43,965 bases of DNA from Streptomyces violaceorubidus (GTDB lineage Bacteria > Actinomycetota > Actinomycetes > Streptomycetales > Streptomycetaceae), in assembly GCF_000717995.1 (NCBI RefSeq), contig NZ_JODM01000040.1, forward strand, positions 1 through 43,965, written 5' to 3'. Position 1 is the stretch's first letter, and each line of letters begins with the position of its first letter. Shown here one piece after another: positions 1 through 7,257 of this stretch. The translations under genes were made by a program, and so were the position numbers. Below the pieces are notes generated by a model that worked only from the letters and a program-made list of their open reading frames with translations, was not told the origin of the DNA and searched no databases.

Positions 1-107
1 CACCACCCCCCAGGTCATCCGTTCGACAGGGGGCAACAGTCATGCCGGGCCCGGAGGCCAACGGCCCTCTTGCAGGACCGCGAAAAAGATAACGGGGGAC
101 CGGTTCT

Positions 108-164
108 CCGAAGGGCGGCGTGCCGAAGGGCGGCGTGCCGAAGGGCGGCGTGCCGAAGGGCGGC
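108..164. repeat. 15-bp tandem repeat, 3.8 copies
   Basis: The unit CCGAAGGGCGGCGTG repeats head to tail from 108 to about 164. It lies about 60 bp beyond the 3' end of the minus-strand DHA2 exporter gene. The first 107 bases of the window hold no gene that I can support. Confidence 0.9.
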
Positions 165-221
165 TCCGGCACCTTCGTGCCGGGCCGCCCCTTCGTGCTT
201 CCGCACGCCGCGGTCGCGGTC

Positions 222-1739
222 TCAGACCAGCGCGGGCTCCCTCTCCCCCGCCGGGTCCTGCGCGCCGCCCCCCTCCACGTGCTGGGCCGGCCGCCTGGGC
301 AGCGCGAACATCAGCAGGAAGATGACGGCCATCACCGCGGCCACCCACCCCAGCGCGTTCTGGAAGGCGTCCACGTAGGCGGGGCCGATCCCGGCGGGGG
401 TGAGGCGGTCGCTCATCGTGCCGAAGAAGACCACGGAGACCAGCCCGAGTCCGAGCGCGTTGCCCATCTGCTGCACGGTGTTGATGAGCCCCGAGGCCGC
501 CCCGGCGTGCTCGCGCGGCACCTGGGAGAGCACCGCGTCGGTCAGCGGCGCGACGATCAGGCCCATGCCGAGCCCCATCACGACCAGCGGAAGCGCCATC
601 TGCCAGGACGTGATGGCGAGCCCGTACCGCCCGGACTCCCAGATGTAGAGGAGCACCCCGGCAGCCATCACCAGCGCGCCCGCCTGGAGCACCTTGCGCC
701 CGAAACGCGGGACCAGCTTCTGCACCGACACCCCGGCGGCCGTGGAGACGGCGATGGAGAACGGCACGCCGGTCAGTCCGCTCCGCAGCGGGCTCCAGCC
801 GAGGCCCACCTGCATGTACAGCGTCCACACCAGGAAGAAGACGCCGAGTCCGACTCCGAAGACGGTCTGCACGGCGATCCCGGCCGCGAAGCTCTTCACC
901 CTGAACAGCGACAGCTCCACCAGCGGCGAACCGTCCCGCGCGCTCTTGCGCCGCTCGTAGGCCACCAGTATCGCGAGGACCACGACCGAGCCGGCCATCG
1001 AGAGGTGGCCCCACAGCGGCCAGCCCAGCTCCTCGCCCCGGGTGAGCGGGTAGATCAGCATCAGCAGGCCGAGGGTGACCAGCGCGACCCCGACCAGGTC
1101 CAGCTTCAGGGCGCGCGGCGCCTTCGACTCCGTGATGAAGCGGCTGCCGAGGACGAGGCCCGCGATGCCGACCGGCAGGTTGATGAGGAAGATGGGCCGC
1201 CAGGCGAGCCCGAAGAGGTTCCACTCGGTGAGCAGGGCGCCCAGCAGCGGGCCGGAGACGGCCCCGAGTCCGACGATCGCGCCGAACAGCCCGAAGACCT
1301 TGCCGCGTTCGTGCGCCGGGAAGGTGGCGTGCACGATCGACAGCACCTGCGGCACCATCAGCGCTGCCATGCCGCCCTGGAGGATGCGGGAGGCGACCAG
1401 CATCTCGGGGTTGGCGGCGAGGCCGCACAGCGCCGAGGCCAGGGTGAAGCCGCCGATGCCGACGAGGAAGACCCGCTTGCGGCCGTGGATGTCGCCGAGC
1501 CGTCCGCCGGTGATCAGACCGGCCGCGAAGGCGAGGGCGTAACCGGCGGTGATCCACTGGATCTGGCTGAAGGAGGCGCCCTCGTCCTGCTGGATCGAGG
1601 GGATGGCGATGTTGACGATGGTGACGTCCACGAGGTCCATGAACGCCGCGGTCATCACGATCGCCAGGGCGAACCAGCGACGTCGGTCGCCCGCGGCGGG
1701 CGGGACGGGAGCCGGGTCCGGGGTCTGCTTGAAGGTCAT
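222..1739 (-). CDS. MFS drug exporter, DHA2 (14-TM) family
   Basis: The 505-residue protein is a proton-coupled multidrug exporter of the inner membrane by family. It has the length and hydrophobic pattern of 14-helix DHA2 transporters. DVTIVNIAIPSI stands in helix 1 (about residues 38-49), and the loop motif A GGRLGDIHGRKR follows helix 2 (about 78-89). The ATG at 1739 is used because the frame carries a clear cytoplasmic N-terminus before helix 1. The gene is divergent from the WYL regulator at 1802 with a 62-bp spacer, so that regulator probably controls it. The substrate cannot be read from sequence. The 3' side is followed by a 15-bp tandem repeat. Confidence 0.93.
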   Translation of the reverse strand: MTFKQTPDPAPVPPAAGDRRRWFALAIVMTAAFMDLVDVTIVNIAIPSIQQDEGASFSQIQWITAGYALAFAAGLITGGRLGDIHGRKRVFLVGIGGFTLASALCGLAANPEMLVASRILQGGMAALMVPQVLSIVHATFPAHERGKVFGLFGAIVGLGAVSGPLLGALLTEWNLFGLAWRPIFLINLPVGIAGLVLGSRFITESKAPRALKLDLVGVALVTLGLLMLIYPLTRGEELGWPLWGHLSMAGSVVVLAILVAYERRKSARDGSPLVELSLFRVKSFAAGIAVQTVFGVGLGVFFLVWTLYMQVGLGWSPLRSGLTGVPFSIAVSTAAGVSVQKLVPRFGRKVLQAGALVMAAGVLLYIWESGRYGLAITSWQMALPLVVMGLGMGLIVAPLTDAVLSQVPREHAGAASGLINTVQQMGNALGLGLVSVVFFGTMSDRLTPAGIGPAYVDAFQNALGWVAAVMAVIFLLMFALPRRPAQHVEGGGAQDPAGEREPALV

Positions 1740-1801
1740 GGGAGGAACTTAGGGGGCCAGTAGGTCGGATCGTGTCCTAGATGTGCGGCATCCTCGAACG
1801 C

Positions 1802-2773
1802 ATGACGACGGACACCCCAGCCCGGCTGCTGACGCTCCTCTCGCTCCTCCAGACGCCCCGCGAATGGCCCGGCGGCGAGCTGGCCGACCGGCTCGGGGTC
1901 TCCCGGCGCACGGTCCGGCGGGACATCGACCGCCTGCGCGAACTGGGCTATCCGGTCCAGGCGACGATGGGCGCCGACGGCGGCTACCGGCTGGTGGCGG
2001 GCAAGGCGATGCCGCCCCTCGTCCTCGACGACGAGGAGGCGGTGGCCATCGCGGTCGGGCTGCGGGCCGGCGCGGGCCACGCGGTCGCGGGCCTGGACGA
2101 GGCGTCGGTACGGGCGCTGGCCAAGCTGGAGCAGGTGCTGCCGTCCCGGCTGCGGCACCGGGTCGCCACACTCCAGTCCGCGACCACGCCGCTGACCAGC
2201 GGGGACGGGCCGAGTATCGCGCCCGAGACCCTGACCGTGATGGCCTCGACGGTGGCCGGGCACGAGCGGCTGCGGTTCGCCTACCGCGCGGCGGACGGCA
2301 GCGAGACGCGGCGCGTGACGGAGCCGTACCGGCTGGTGTCGACGGGCCGGCGCTGGTACCTGGTCGCCTACGACCTCGACCGGGACGACTGGCGGACCTT
2401 CCGGGTCGACCGGGTGAGCGAGCCCTTCGCCACGGGGGCGCGGTTCGCTCCGCGGGAGCTGCCGACCGGGGACGCGGCCGAATACCTGCGGCACTCGATG
2501 CAGCGCCGCAACGACTCCTACGAGATCGCGGTCGTCTTCCTCGCACCGGTCGAGACCGTCGCGCCGCTGGTGCCGCACTGGCTGGGCACGCCGGAGGCGG
2601 TGGACGGCGACTCGTCGTGCGTGGTGCGGGCGACCGTGTCGGGCTCGGTGGAGTGGATCGCGGCCCGCCTGGCGACGACCGGCCTGGAGTTCCGGGTCCA
2701 CGAACCGGCGGAACTGGTGGAGTGCGTACGGGAGCTGGGCGCCCGACTGGGACGAGCGGCAGCCACCGACTGA
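1802..2773 (+). CDS. YafY/WYL-domain transcriptional regulator
   Basis: The 323-residue DNA-binding protein has an N-terminal HTH_11-type winged helix (about residues 7-60, with SRRTVRRDIDRLRELGYPV). A middle linker follows, then a C-terminal WYL ligand-sensing domain (about 145-310). The WYL core is visible as YRLVSTGRRWYLVAYD followed by FRVDRV. An upstream in-frame ATG at 1781 would add seven residues; 1802 fits family starts better. It is divergent from the DHA2 exporter at 1739, the usual arrangement of a YafY-type regulator with its target. The effector is unknown. Confidence 0.92.
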   Translation: MTTDTPARLLTLLSLLQTPREWPGGELADRLGVSRRTVRRDIDRLRELGYPVQATMGADGGYRLVAGKAMPPLVLDDEEAVAIAVGLRAGAGHAVAGLDEASVRALAKLEQVLPSRLRHRVATLQSATTPLTSGDGPSIAPETLTVMASTVAGHERLRFAYRAADGSETRRVTEPYRLVSTGRRWYLVAYDLDRDDWRTFRVDRVSEPFATGARFAPRELPTGDAAEYLRHSMQRRNDSYEIAVVFLAPVETVAPLVPHWLGTPEAVDGDSSCVVRATVSGSVEWIAARLATTGLEFRVHEPAELVECVRELGARLGRAAATD

Positions 2774-2910
2774 CGGCGGGGGCCGCACCGGGCTCCGGGA
2801 CCGGCGCCGGAGGCCCTCCGCCCGACGGCGCGGGCAAGACCGCCACGCCAAGCGCCGAGGGGCTCACTCGCCGACAGCGCCCCCACTCACCGACAGCGCC
2901 CCACCCGGGC

Positions 2911-3618
2911 TCACCCCTGTTCCGAGGCGCCGTCCCCCCAGGTGAACCCCCGCAGTACCGCCAGGTTCAGTAGCGCCTGCTCCAGAGGGCCGCGGGCCTC
3001 CTGGGAGGACGACGACGCCCAGTGCTCCGCCGCGACGCGTACGGCCGCGCCCGCCACCGCGGCGGCGAAGTGCAGCCGGGGGGACGCGGCCAGCCGGGCG
3101 GCAACGTGGTCGTCGCCCCCGGACATCCGCGCGGCCAGCGCCTCCACCAGGCACCGCTCCGTGGAGTGGCAGACCTCCGCCCACACCTTGCGCAGTGCCG
3201 GACTGCTCTCGGCCAGGTGGATGAGGGTCCGGGCCCCCTCCCAGGAGGACGCCGACACACCGGCACCGGGAGTCAGCGTGTGCCGCACCGCGTGTTCCAG
3301 CGCGGCGGGCGGGGTCAGCTCGGCCGGAGCCTCCCGCACCGCCCGTACCCAGCGCTCGGCTCCGAGGGCGTAGAGCGGGGCGACCGCTTCCTCCTTGGCG
3401 GCGAAATAGCGGTAGAAGGTGCGCGGGGCGACGCCCGCCGCCCGGGCGATGTCCTCGGCCCGGGTGGCCCGCAGTCCCTGTCCGGCGAAGAGGCGGGCCG
3501 CCGCCCTGGCGATCTCCATCCGGGTCTCGGCCTTGCGACGCTCGGTCAGGGAGACCGGCCCGGCCGGCCGGAGCGGTCCCGGCCCGTGGTCGGGAACTTC
3601 TGGAACGGTGCTACTCAC
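2911..3618 (-). CDS. TetR family regulator beside hrdD
   Basis: The 235-residue protein has a TetR_N helix-turn-helix at about residues 32-78 (AEDIARAAGVAPRTFYRYF) and a helical C-terminal ligand/dimerisation domain. The GTG at 3618 is the likely start; there is little Shine-Dalgarno signal. A TAGCCT hexamer six bases ahead suggests a leaderless or nearly leaderless mRNA. A perfect 15-bp palindrome 21-35 bases upstream (3639-3653) is a strong candidate autoregulatory operator. Its position downstream of hrdD matches, from memory, SCO3201 of S. coelicolor, a TetR protein that inhibits antibiotic production and development when overexpressed. That orthology is inferred from context, not alignment. 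Confidence 0.92.
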   Translation of the reverse strand: MSSTVPEVPDHGPGPLRPAGPVSLTERRKAETRMEIARAAARLFAGQGLRATRAEDIARAAGVAPRTFYRYFAAKEEAVAPLYALGAERWVRAVREAPAELTPPAALEHAVRHTLTPGAGVSASSWEGARTLIHLAESSPALRKVWAEVCHSTERCLVEALAARMSGGDDHVAARLAASPRLHFAAAVAGAAVRVAAEHWASSSSQEARGPLEQALLNLAVLRGFTWGDGASEQG

Positions 3619-3638
3619 TTCGGCAGGCTATGCCGCTG

Positions 3639-3653
3639 TGGCAGAATCTGCCA
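3639..3653. promoter_or_regulatory. Palindromic operator candidate for the TetR gene
   Basis: TGGCAGA-A-TCTGCCA is a perfect inverted repeat with 7-bp arms around one central base. It lies 21-35 bp upstream of the TetR GTG start, where it would cover the promoter. Confidence 0.6.
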
Positions 3654-4026
3654 TCCGGCGGGCCACCCCGGGGTTCAGGTCCGGGGTGCCCCGCCTCCCC
3701 GCTCTGCCGCACCCGAAGGAAGCCGGGCTCGGCACCCGGGGGGGAGGGGTGCCGAGCCCGGCTCGGGAAGTCCCGGCGCCGGGGGGAGTGCGTCGGGACG
3801 TGGTCCAGTGTGCCGCGGTCGTGCCGCGATGCGGCGGCGCCGAGCCGTCGCCCGGCCGCCCGGTCCGAGAGCCCGAACGTGTTGTTCCCGGCCCCCGTGA
3901 GTTGAAGCAGCGTTGTACAGCCATGTTCGCGCGGGGTCCGACCACCGGCGTACGCCCCATCCGCCACGTCACGCCCCCGCGTCACGCGGCGGCCGGGCCG
4001 CACGGCCGGCCGCCGTCGCGGCCACG
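3654..4026. other. Gene-free stretch between TetR and hrdD
   Basis: About 370 bases without a convincing gene. The only clear element is the strong hairpin at 3721-3763. Short open frames here are arginine-rich shadows without ribosome sites. Confidence 0.6.
3721..3763 (-). terminator. Strong hairpin downstream of hrdD
   Basis: A perfect 16-bp stem (3721-3736 with 3748-3763) encloses an 11-base G-rich loop. It lies about 260 bp beyond the hrdD stop codon on the minus strand. It has no T-tract, as is usual for Streptomyces terminators. It would insulate hrdD from the downstream TetR gene. Confidence 0.7.
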
Positions 4027-5025
4027 CTACGCCGCTGCCTCGAAGCCGGTGTCGCGAGCCAGCTTCTTCAGCTCCAGCAGCGCGTGCTTCTCGATCTGGC
4101 GGATGCGCTCGCGGGTGAGGCCGTGCTCCTTGCCGACCTCGGTGAGGGTGCGCTCGCGGCCGTCGTCGATGCCGTACCGCATCTTGATGATGGAGGCCGT
4201 GCGCGGGTCGAGGCGGCCGATGAGGTCGTCCAGCTCCTCGCTGCGCAGCAGGGTCAGCACCGACTGCTCGGGCGACACGGCCGAGGTGTCCTCCAGCAGG
4301 TCGCCGAACTGGGTCTCGCCCTCGTCGTCCACCGACATGTTCAGCGAGACCGGGTCGCGGGCCCAGTCGAGCACGTCGGTCACGCGCTCCGGCGTCGAGC
4401 CCAGCTCGGCCGCGATCTCGGCGGGCTCCGGCTCGCGGCCGTGCTCCCGGTTGAACTCGCGCTGCACGCGCCGGATCCGGCCCAGCTCCTCCACCAGGTG
4501 GACGGGCAGCCGGATGGTGCGCGACTGGTCGGCGATGGAGCGGGTGATGGCCTGACGGATCCACCAGGTCGCGTACGTCGAGAACTTGAAGCCCTTGCGG
4601 TAGTCGAACTTCTCGACCGCGCGGACCAGACCGGCGTTCCCCTCCTGGATCAGGTCGAGGAGCGGGAGGCCGCTGCGCGGGTAGCGGCGGGCGACCGCTA
4701 CGACCAGGCGGAGGTTGGAGCGGATGAAGACGTCCTTCGCCCGCTCGCCCTCGTCGATCAGGGCCTGCAGCTCCTCACGGGTGGCGTCCGCCCCGGTCTC
4801 CTCGTACCCTTCGAGGACCTGCCGCGCGAACACACCCGCCTCGATGGTCTGGGACAGCTCGACCTCCTTGGCGGCGTCGAGCAGCGGTGTCCGGGCGATC
4901 TCGTCGAGGTACATGCCGACCAGATCGCGGTCGGCGAGCTCGCCGCCGTTCGCGCGGACGCTGGTTGCCGAGCCGGAGGTCTCGCCGGTGGCGGACTTAC
5001 GACGGGCGACGGCACGGGTTGCCAT
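4027..5025 (-). CDS. hrdD: RNA polymerase principal-like sigma factor HrdD
   Basis: This 332-residue group 2 sigma-70 factor directs RNA polymerase to promoters resembling those of the essential HrdB but is dispensable. Region 1.2 is near residues 33-60. Region 2 is complete (NLRLVVAVARRYP, LIQEGNAGLVRAVEKFDY, GFKFSTYATWWIRQAITR), followed by region 3. Region 4 ends in LTEVGKEHGLTRERIRQIEKHA. The ATG at 5025 is preceded by AAGGGAG at good spacing. The frame is open further upstream, but that extension crosses the promoter and is not coding. The 332-residue length and the N-terminus MATRAVARR agree with S. coelicolor HrdD as I remember it. Upstream is a SigR-type promoter, consistent with HrdD's known place in the thiol-oxidative-stress regulon. 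Confidence 0.96.
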   Translation of the reverse strand: MATRAVARRKSATGETSGSATSVRANGGELADRDLVGMYLDEIARTPLLDAAKEVELSQTIEAGVFARQVLEGYEETGADATREELQALIDEGERAKDVFIRSNLRLVVAVARRYPRSGLPLLDLIQEGNAGLVRAVEKFDYRKGFKFSTYATWWIRQAITRSIADQSRTIRLPVHLVEELGRIRRVQREFNREHGREPEPAEIAAELGSTPERVTDVLDWARDPVSLNMSVDDEGETQFGDLLEDTSAVSPEQSVLTLLRSEELDDLIGRLDPRTASIIKMRYGIDDGRERTLTEVGKEHGLTRERIRQIEKHALLELKKLARDTGFEAAA

Positions 5026-5151
5026 GCGTGCTCCCTTGCGATGGTGGTTCAGCGGGTGGTCCGGTGGACGCTCGGGCGCCTTGCGGGGTTGTCTCCGTTG
5101 CCTCCAGCCCCTCTCGGGACTCTCCTCGGGTGCCCTGCATCCGATGGAAAC

Positions 5152-5177
5152 AACGACTGGAATCCGGACAGAATTCC
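5152..5177 (-). promoter_or_regulatory. SigR-type promoter of hrdD
   Basis: On the minus strand GGAAT (5173-5177) is followed by exactly 18 bases and then GTT (5152-5154). This matches the SigR consensus GGAAT-N18-GTT. It lies about 127 bp upstream of the hrdD start. HrdD is a known SigR target in S. coelicolor. Confidence 0.75.
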
Positions 5178-5238
5178 CAACCCGCCCCTCGATTTTTCTG
5201 ATCATGCAGTACCCTGTGCCGCCACGCGAGGAGGGGCG

Positions 5239-5668
5239 ATGCCGTCGGGAACTGCGGAGGTCCAGGTCAGGCCGGGAGTCGAAGCCGATCTCACGGCCCT
5301 CACCGCCCTCTACAACCACTACGTGTATGAGACGCCCATCACGTTCGACACCGAGCCGTTCACCCCGCAAGAGCGCCGCCCTTGGCTGCTCTCCCACCCG
5401 GAAGACGGCCCGCACCGGCTGAGGGTTGCCGCACCCTGAAGACGGCCCGCATCGGCTGAGGGTTGCCGCGGTCGCGGACTCACAGGAGATCCTGGAGTAC
5501 GCCACACCCAGCCCCTACCGCGCGAAACCCGCCTACGCGACCTCGGTGGAGACCACCGTCTACGTCGCCCCGGGGCCGGCGGCATTCCGCCACGTGGGCA
5601 CCTACCGCGAGGTGGGCCGCAAGTTCGGGCGGTACTGGGACCTGGCCTGATACGAGAAGCCCCTGTAG
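5239..5668 (+). pseudogene. Broken PAT-like GNAT acetyltransferase
   Basis: Both ends of a phosphinothricin-type N-acetyltransferase are recognisable. The N-terminus has LTALYNHYVYETPITFD, and the C-terminus has FRHVGTYREVGRKFGRYWD. Three lesions separate it from a working gene. A 37-bp tandem duplication (5395-5431 and 5432-5468, 35 of 37 identical) shifts the frame. Most of the acetyl-CoA-binding core is missing between VYVAPG (near 5575) and FRHVGTY. The TGG expected after WDLA is TGA at 5648-5650, while the remaining codons to TAG at 5666-5668 (YEKPL) still match the family. A good ribosome site, GAGGAGG, precedes the ATG, so it was once expressed. It lies divergently upstream of hrdD. 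Confidence 0.85.
5395..5468 (+). repeat. 37-bp direct duplication inside the acetyltransferase remnant
   Basis: Two adjacent 37-bp copies differ at two positions. Because 37 is not a multiple of three, the duplication causes the +1 frameshift in the pseudogene. Confidence 0.9.
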
Positions 5669-5728
5669 CCCACCGGCCGACCTCGGGCTCGGCCCCGCAC
5701 CGCCCGCACCCGCCCCCGCACCGCCGAC

Positions 5729-5780
5729 GCCCGCGCAGGCCGCCCCCGCCCGCGCAGGCCGCCCCCGCCCGCGTCAGCCG
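5729..5780. repeat. 19-bp tandem repeat reaching a stop codon
   Basis: Two exact 19-bp units (5729-5747 and 5748-5766) are followed by a diverged partial third unit. That third unit contains the stop codon (5774-5776) of the dioxygenase gene on the minus strand. Confidence 0.85.
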
Positions 5781-6559
5781 AACTGCACCGACCGCTTGGC
5801 CAGCCCCATCCAGAACCCGTCGATCACCGACTGCCGCGAGTCCAGCTCACCGGCCGCGTCCGCCGCGCCCATGGTCACGAACAGCGGGGCGAAGTGCTCG
5901 GTGCGCGGGTGGGCGAGTTGTCCCGCCGGGGACTTGTGGGCGAAGTCGAGCAGCCCGTCCACGTCCCCGCCCTCCAGCGCCCGCCGCCCCCAGTCGTCGA
6001 ACTCCGCGGACCAGGAGGGGATGCCGCCCTGACGCAGCGCGGCCAGGTTGTGGGTGAAGAACCCGGAGCCGATGATCAGCACGCCCTCGTCGCGCAGCGG
6101 CGCGAGCCTGCGGCCGATCTCCATGAGCCGCGCCGGGTCGAGGGTCGGCATGGAGACCTGGAGGACCGGGATGTCGGCGCCCGGGTACATCTCGACCAGC
6201 GGGACGTAGGCGCCGTGGTCCAGGCCGCGGTCGGGGACGTCCTGCACGGGCGTACCGGGGGCGCGCAGCAGCTTGCGTACGGACTCGGCGAGCGCGGGGG
6301 CGCCGGGCGCCTCGTAACGGACCTGGTAGTAGTGCTCCGGGAAGCCCCAGAAGTCGTAGACGAGGGGGACGGTCCGGGTGGCGCCGAGGGCGAGCGGGGC
6401 CTCCTCCCAGTGGGCGGAGACGACGAGGATCGCCGTGGGGCGGGGCAGGTCCGCGGCCCACGCGGCCAGCTCGCCGGGCCAGACGGGGTCGTCGGCCAGC
6501 GGCGGGGCGCCGTGACTCAGGTAGAGGGCGGGCATGCGCTCCTGCGGGGCGGTGGTCAT
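5774..6559 (-). CDS. LigB-family extradiol ring-cleavage dioxygenase (DODA type)
   Basis: The 261-residue single-subunit enzyme resembles 4,5-DOPA extradiol dioxygenases, which open catechol-type rings with a metal ion. Conserved His-containing motifs are visible: YLSHGAPP near the N-terminus, VVSAHWEE, DFWGFPEHYYQ and DHGAYVPL. The length matches the family. The ATG at 6559 has GGGAG eight bases upstream; an ATG at 6574 is possible but poorly placed. It is divergent from a MarR regulator with TTGA/TCAA inverted repeats between them, suggesting induction by a phenolic or quinone compound. The natural substrate cannot be deduced. Its 3' end runs into a 19-bp repeat. Confidence 0.9.
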   Translation of the reverse strand: MTTAPQERMPALYLSHGAPPLADDPVWPGELAAWAADLPRPTAILVVSAHWEEAPLALGATRTVPLVYDFWGFPEHYYQVRYEAPGAPALAESVRKLLRAPGTPVQDVPDRGLDHGAYVPLVEMYPGADIPVLQVSMPTLDPARLMEIGRRLAPLRDEGVLIIGSGFFTHNLAALRQGGIPSWSAEFDDWGRRALEGGDVDGLLDFAHKSPAGQLAHPRTEHFAPLFVTMGAADAAGELDSRQSVIDGFWMGLAKRSVQFG

Positions 6560-6576
6560 GATGGCTGCTCCCATAC

Positions 6577-6632
6577 TTGAACTCTCAATCTCTACCAGCC
6601 ATCAATCTACTCCCAGTTTGTTTAACTTTCAA
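6577..6632. promoter_or_regulatory. Candidate MarR operators in the divergent spacer
   Basis: TTGA-ACTC-TCAA (6577-6588) lies beside the dioxygenase start. A similar TTG...TCAA element (6618-6632, around TTTAACTT) lies before the MarR gene. This spacer is AT-rich against the GC-rich background. TACAGT at 6645-6650, seven bases before the MarR ATG, may be its -10 box, implying a leaderless transcript. Confidence 0.5.
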
Positions 6633-6656
6633 GGAACCGTCTCGTACAGTGGACGC

Positions 6657-7148
6657 ATGAACGACGAACCCCGTTGGCTCACCGCCGAGGAGCAGCTCGT
6701 CTGGCGCTCCTACATCGAGGCGGCGACCCTTCTCGAGGACCACCTCGACCGGCAGCTCCAGCGCGACGCGGGCATGCCGCACGTCTACTACGGCCTGCTG
6801 GTCAAGCTGGCCGAGTCACCGCGCCGGCGGCTGCGGATGACCGAGCTGGCCAAGTACGCGAAGATCACCCGCTCCCGGCTCTCGCACGCGGTGGCCCGCC
6901 TGGAGAAGAACGGCTGGGTCCGCCGCGAGGACTGCCCCTCCGACAAGCGCGGCCAGTTCGCCATCCTCACCGACGAGGGGTACGAGGTGCTGCACCGCAC
7001 CGCCCCGGGCCACGTGAACGCCGTACGCCAGGCGGTCTTCGACCGGCTCACCCCCGAACAGCAGAAGTCCCTCGGCGAGATCATGCGGATCGTCGCCGAG
7101 GGACTTCAGCCGAGCGAAGCGGGTGCGGACCTGCCCTGGCTGCGCTGA
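6657..7148 (+). CDS. MarR family transcriptional regulator
   Basis: The 163-residue protein has the typical MarR winged helix. The recognition region is RLRMTELAKYAKITRSRLSHAVARLEKNG, followed by the wing VRREDCPSDKRGQFAILTDEG (about residues 57-107). Helices for dimerisation stand at both ends. The ATG at 6657 is chosen because upstream in-frame codons belong to the divergent promoter region. It probably represses itself and the dioxygenase at 6559. The ligand is likely phenolic by analogy with MhqR/OhrR-like regulators, which is inference. A terminator hairpin follows the stop. Confidence 0.92.
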   Translation: MNDEPRWLTAEEQLVWRSYIEAATLLEDHLDRQLQRDAGMPHVYYGLLVKLAESPRRRLRMTELAKYAKITRSRLSHAVARLEKNGWVRREDCPSDKRGQFAILTDEGYEVLHRTAPGHVNAVRQAVFDRLTPEQQKSLGEIMRIVAEGLQPSEAGADLPWLR

Positions 7149-7176
7149 GCGCGCGGCCGGGGCAGGTCCGGGGGAA

Positions 7177-7212
7177 CCGTGCGTACGGGGCGTCCCCTCC
7201 CCCTACGCACGG
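7177..7212. terminator. Bidirectional terminator between convergent genes
   Basis: A 9-bp outer stem CCGTGCGTA/TACGCACGG (7177-7185 with 7204-7212) is extended by an inner G-run/C-run pairing. It sits between the MarR stop and the convergent DHA2 exporter stop at 7258. Confidence 0.7.
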
Positions 7213-7257
7213 GTGGAACAGGGGTCCGAGCGGGTATCGGTCGCGGTGACCGCGGTG

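Noticed and set aside
3628..3972. 114-codon minus-strand frame between TetR and hrdD
   Set aside because: It spans the terminator hairpin and TetR operator, is Arg/Thr/Gly-rich and lacks a ribosome site.
4027..5505. Extended 492-residue version of HrdD
   Set aside because: The extra N-terminus would cross the SigR promoter and has shadow composition; the ATG at 5025 has a good ribosome site.
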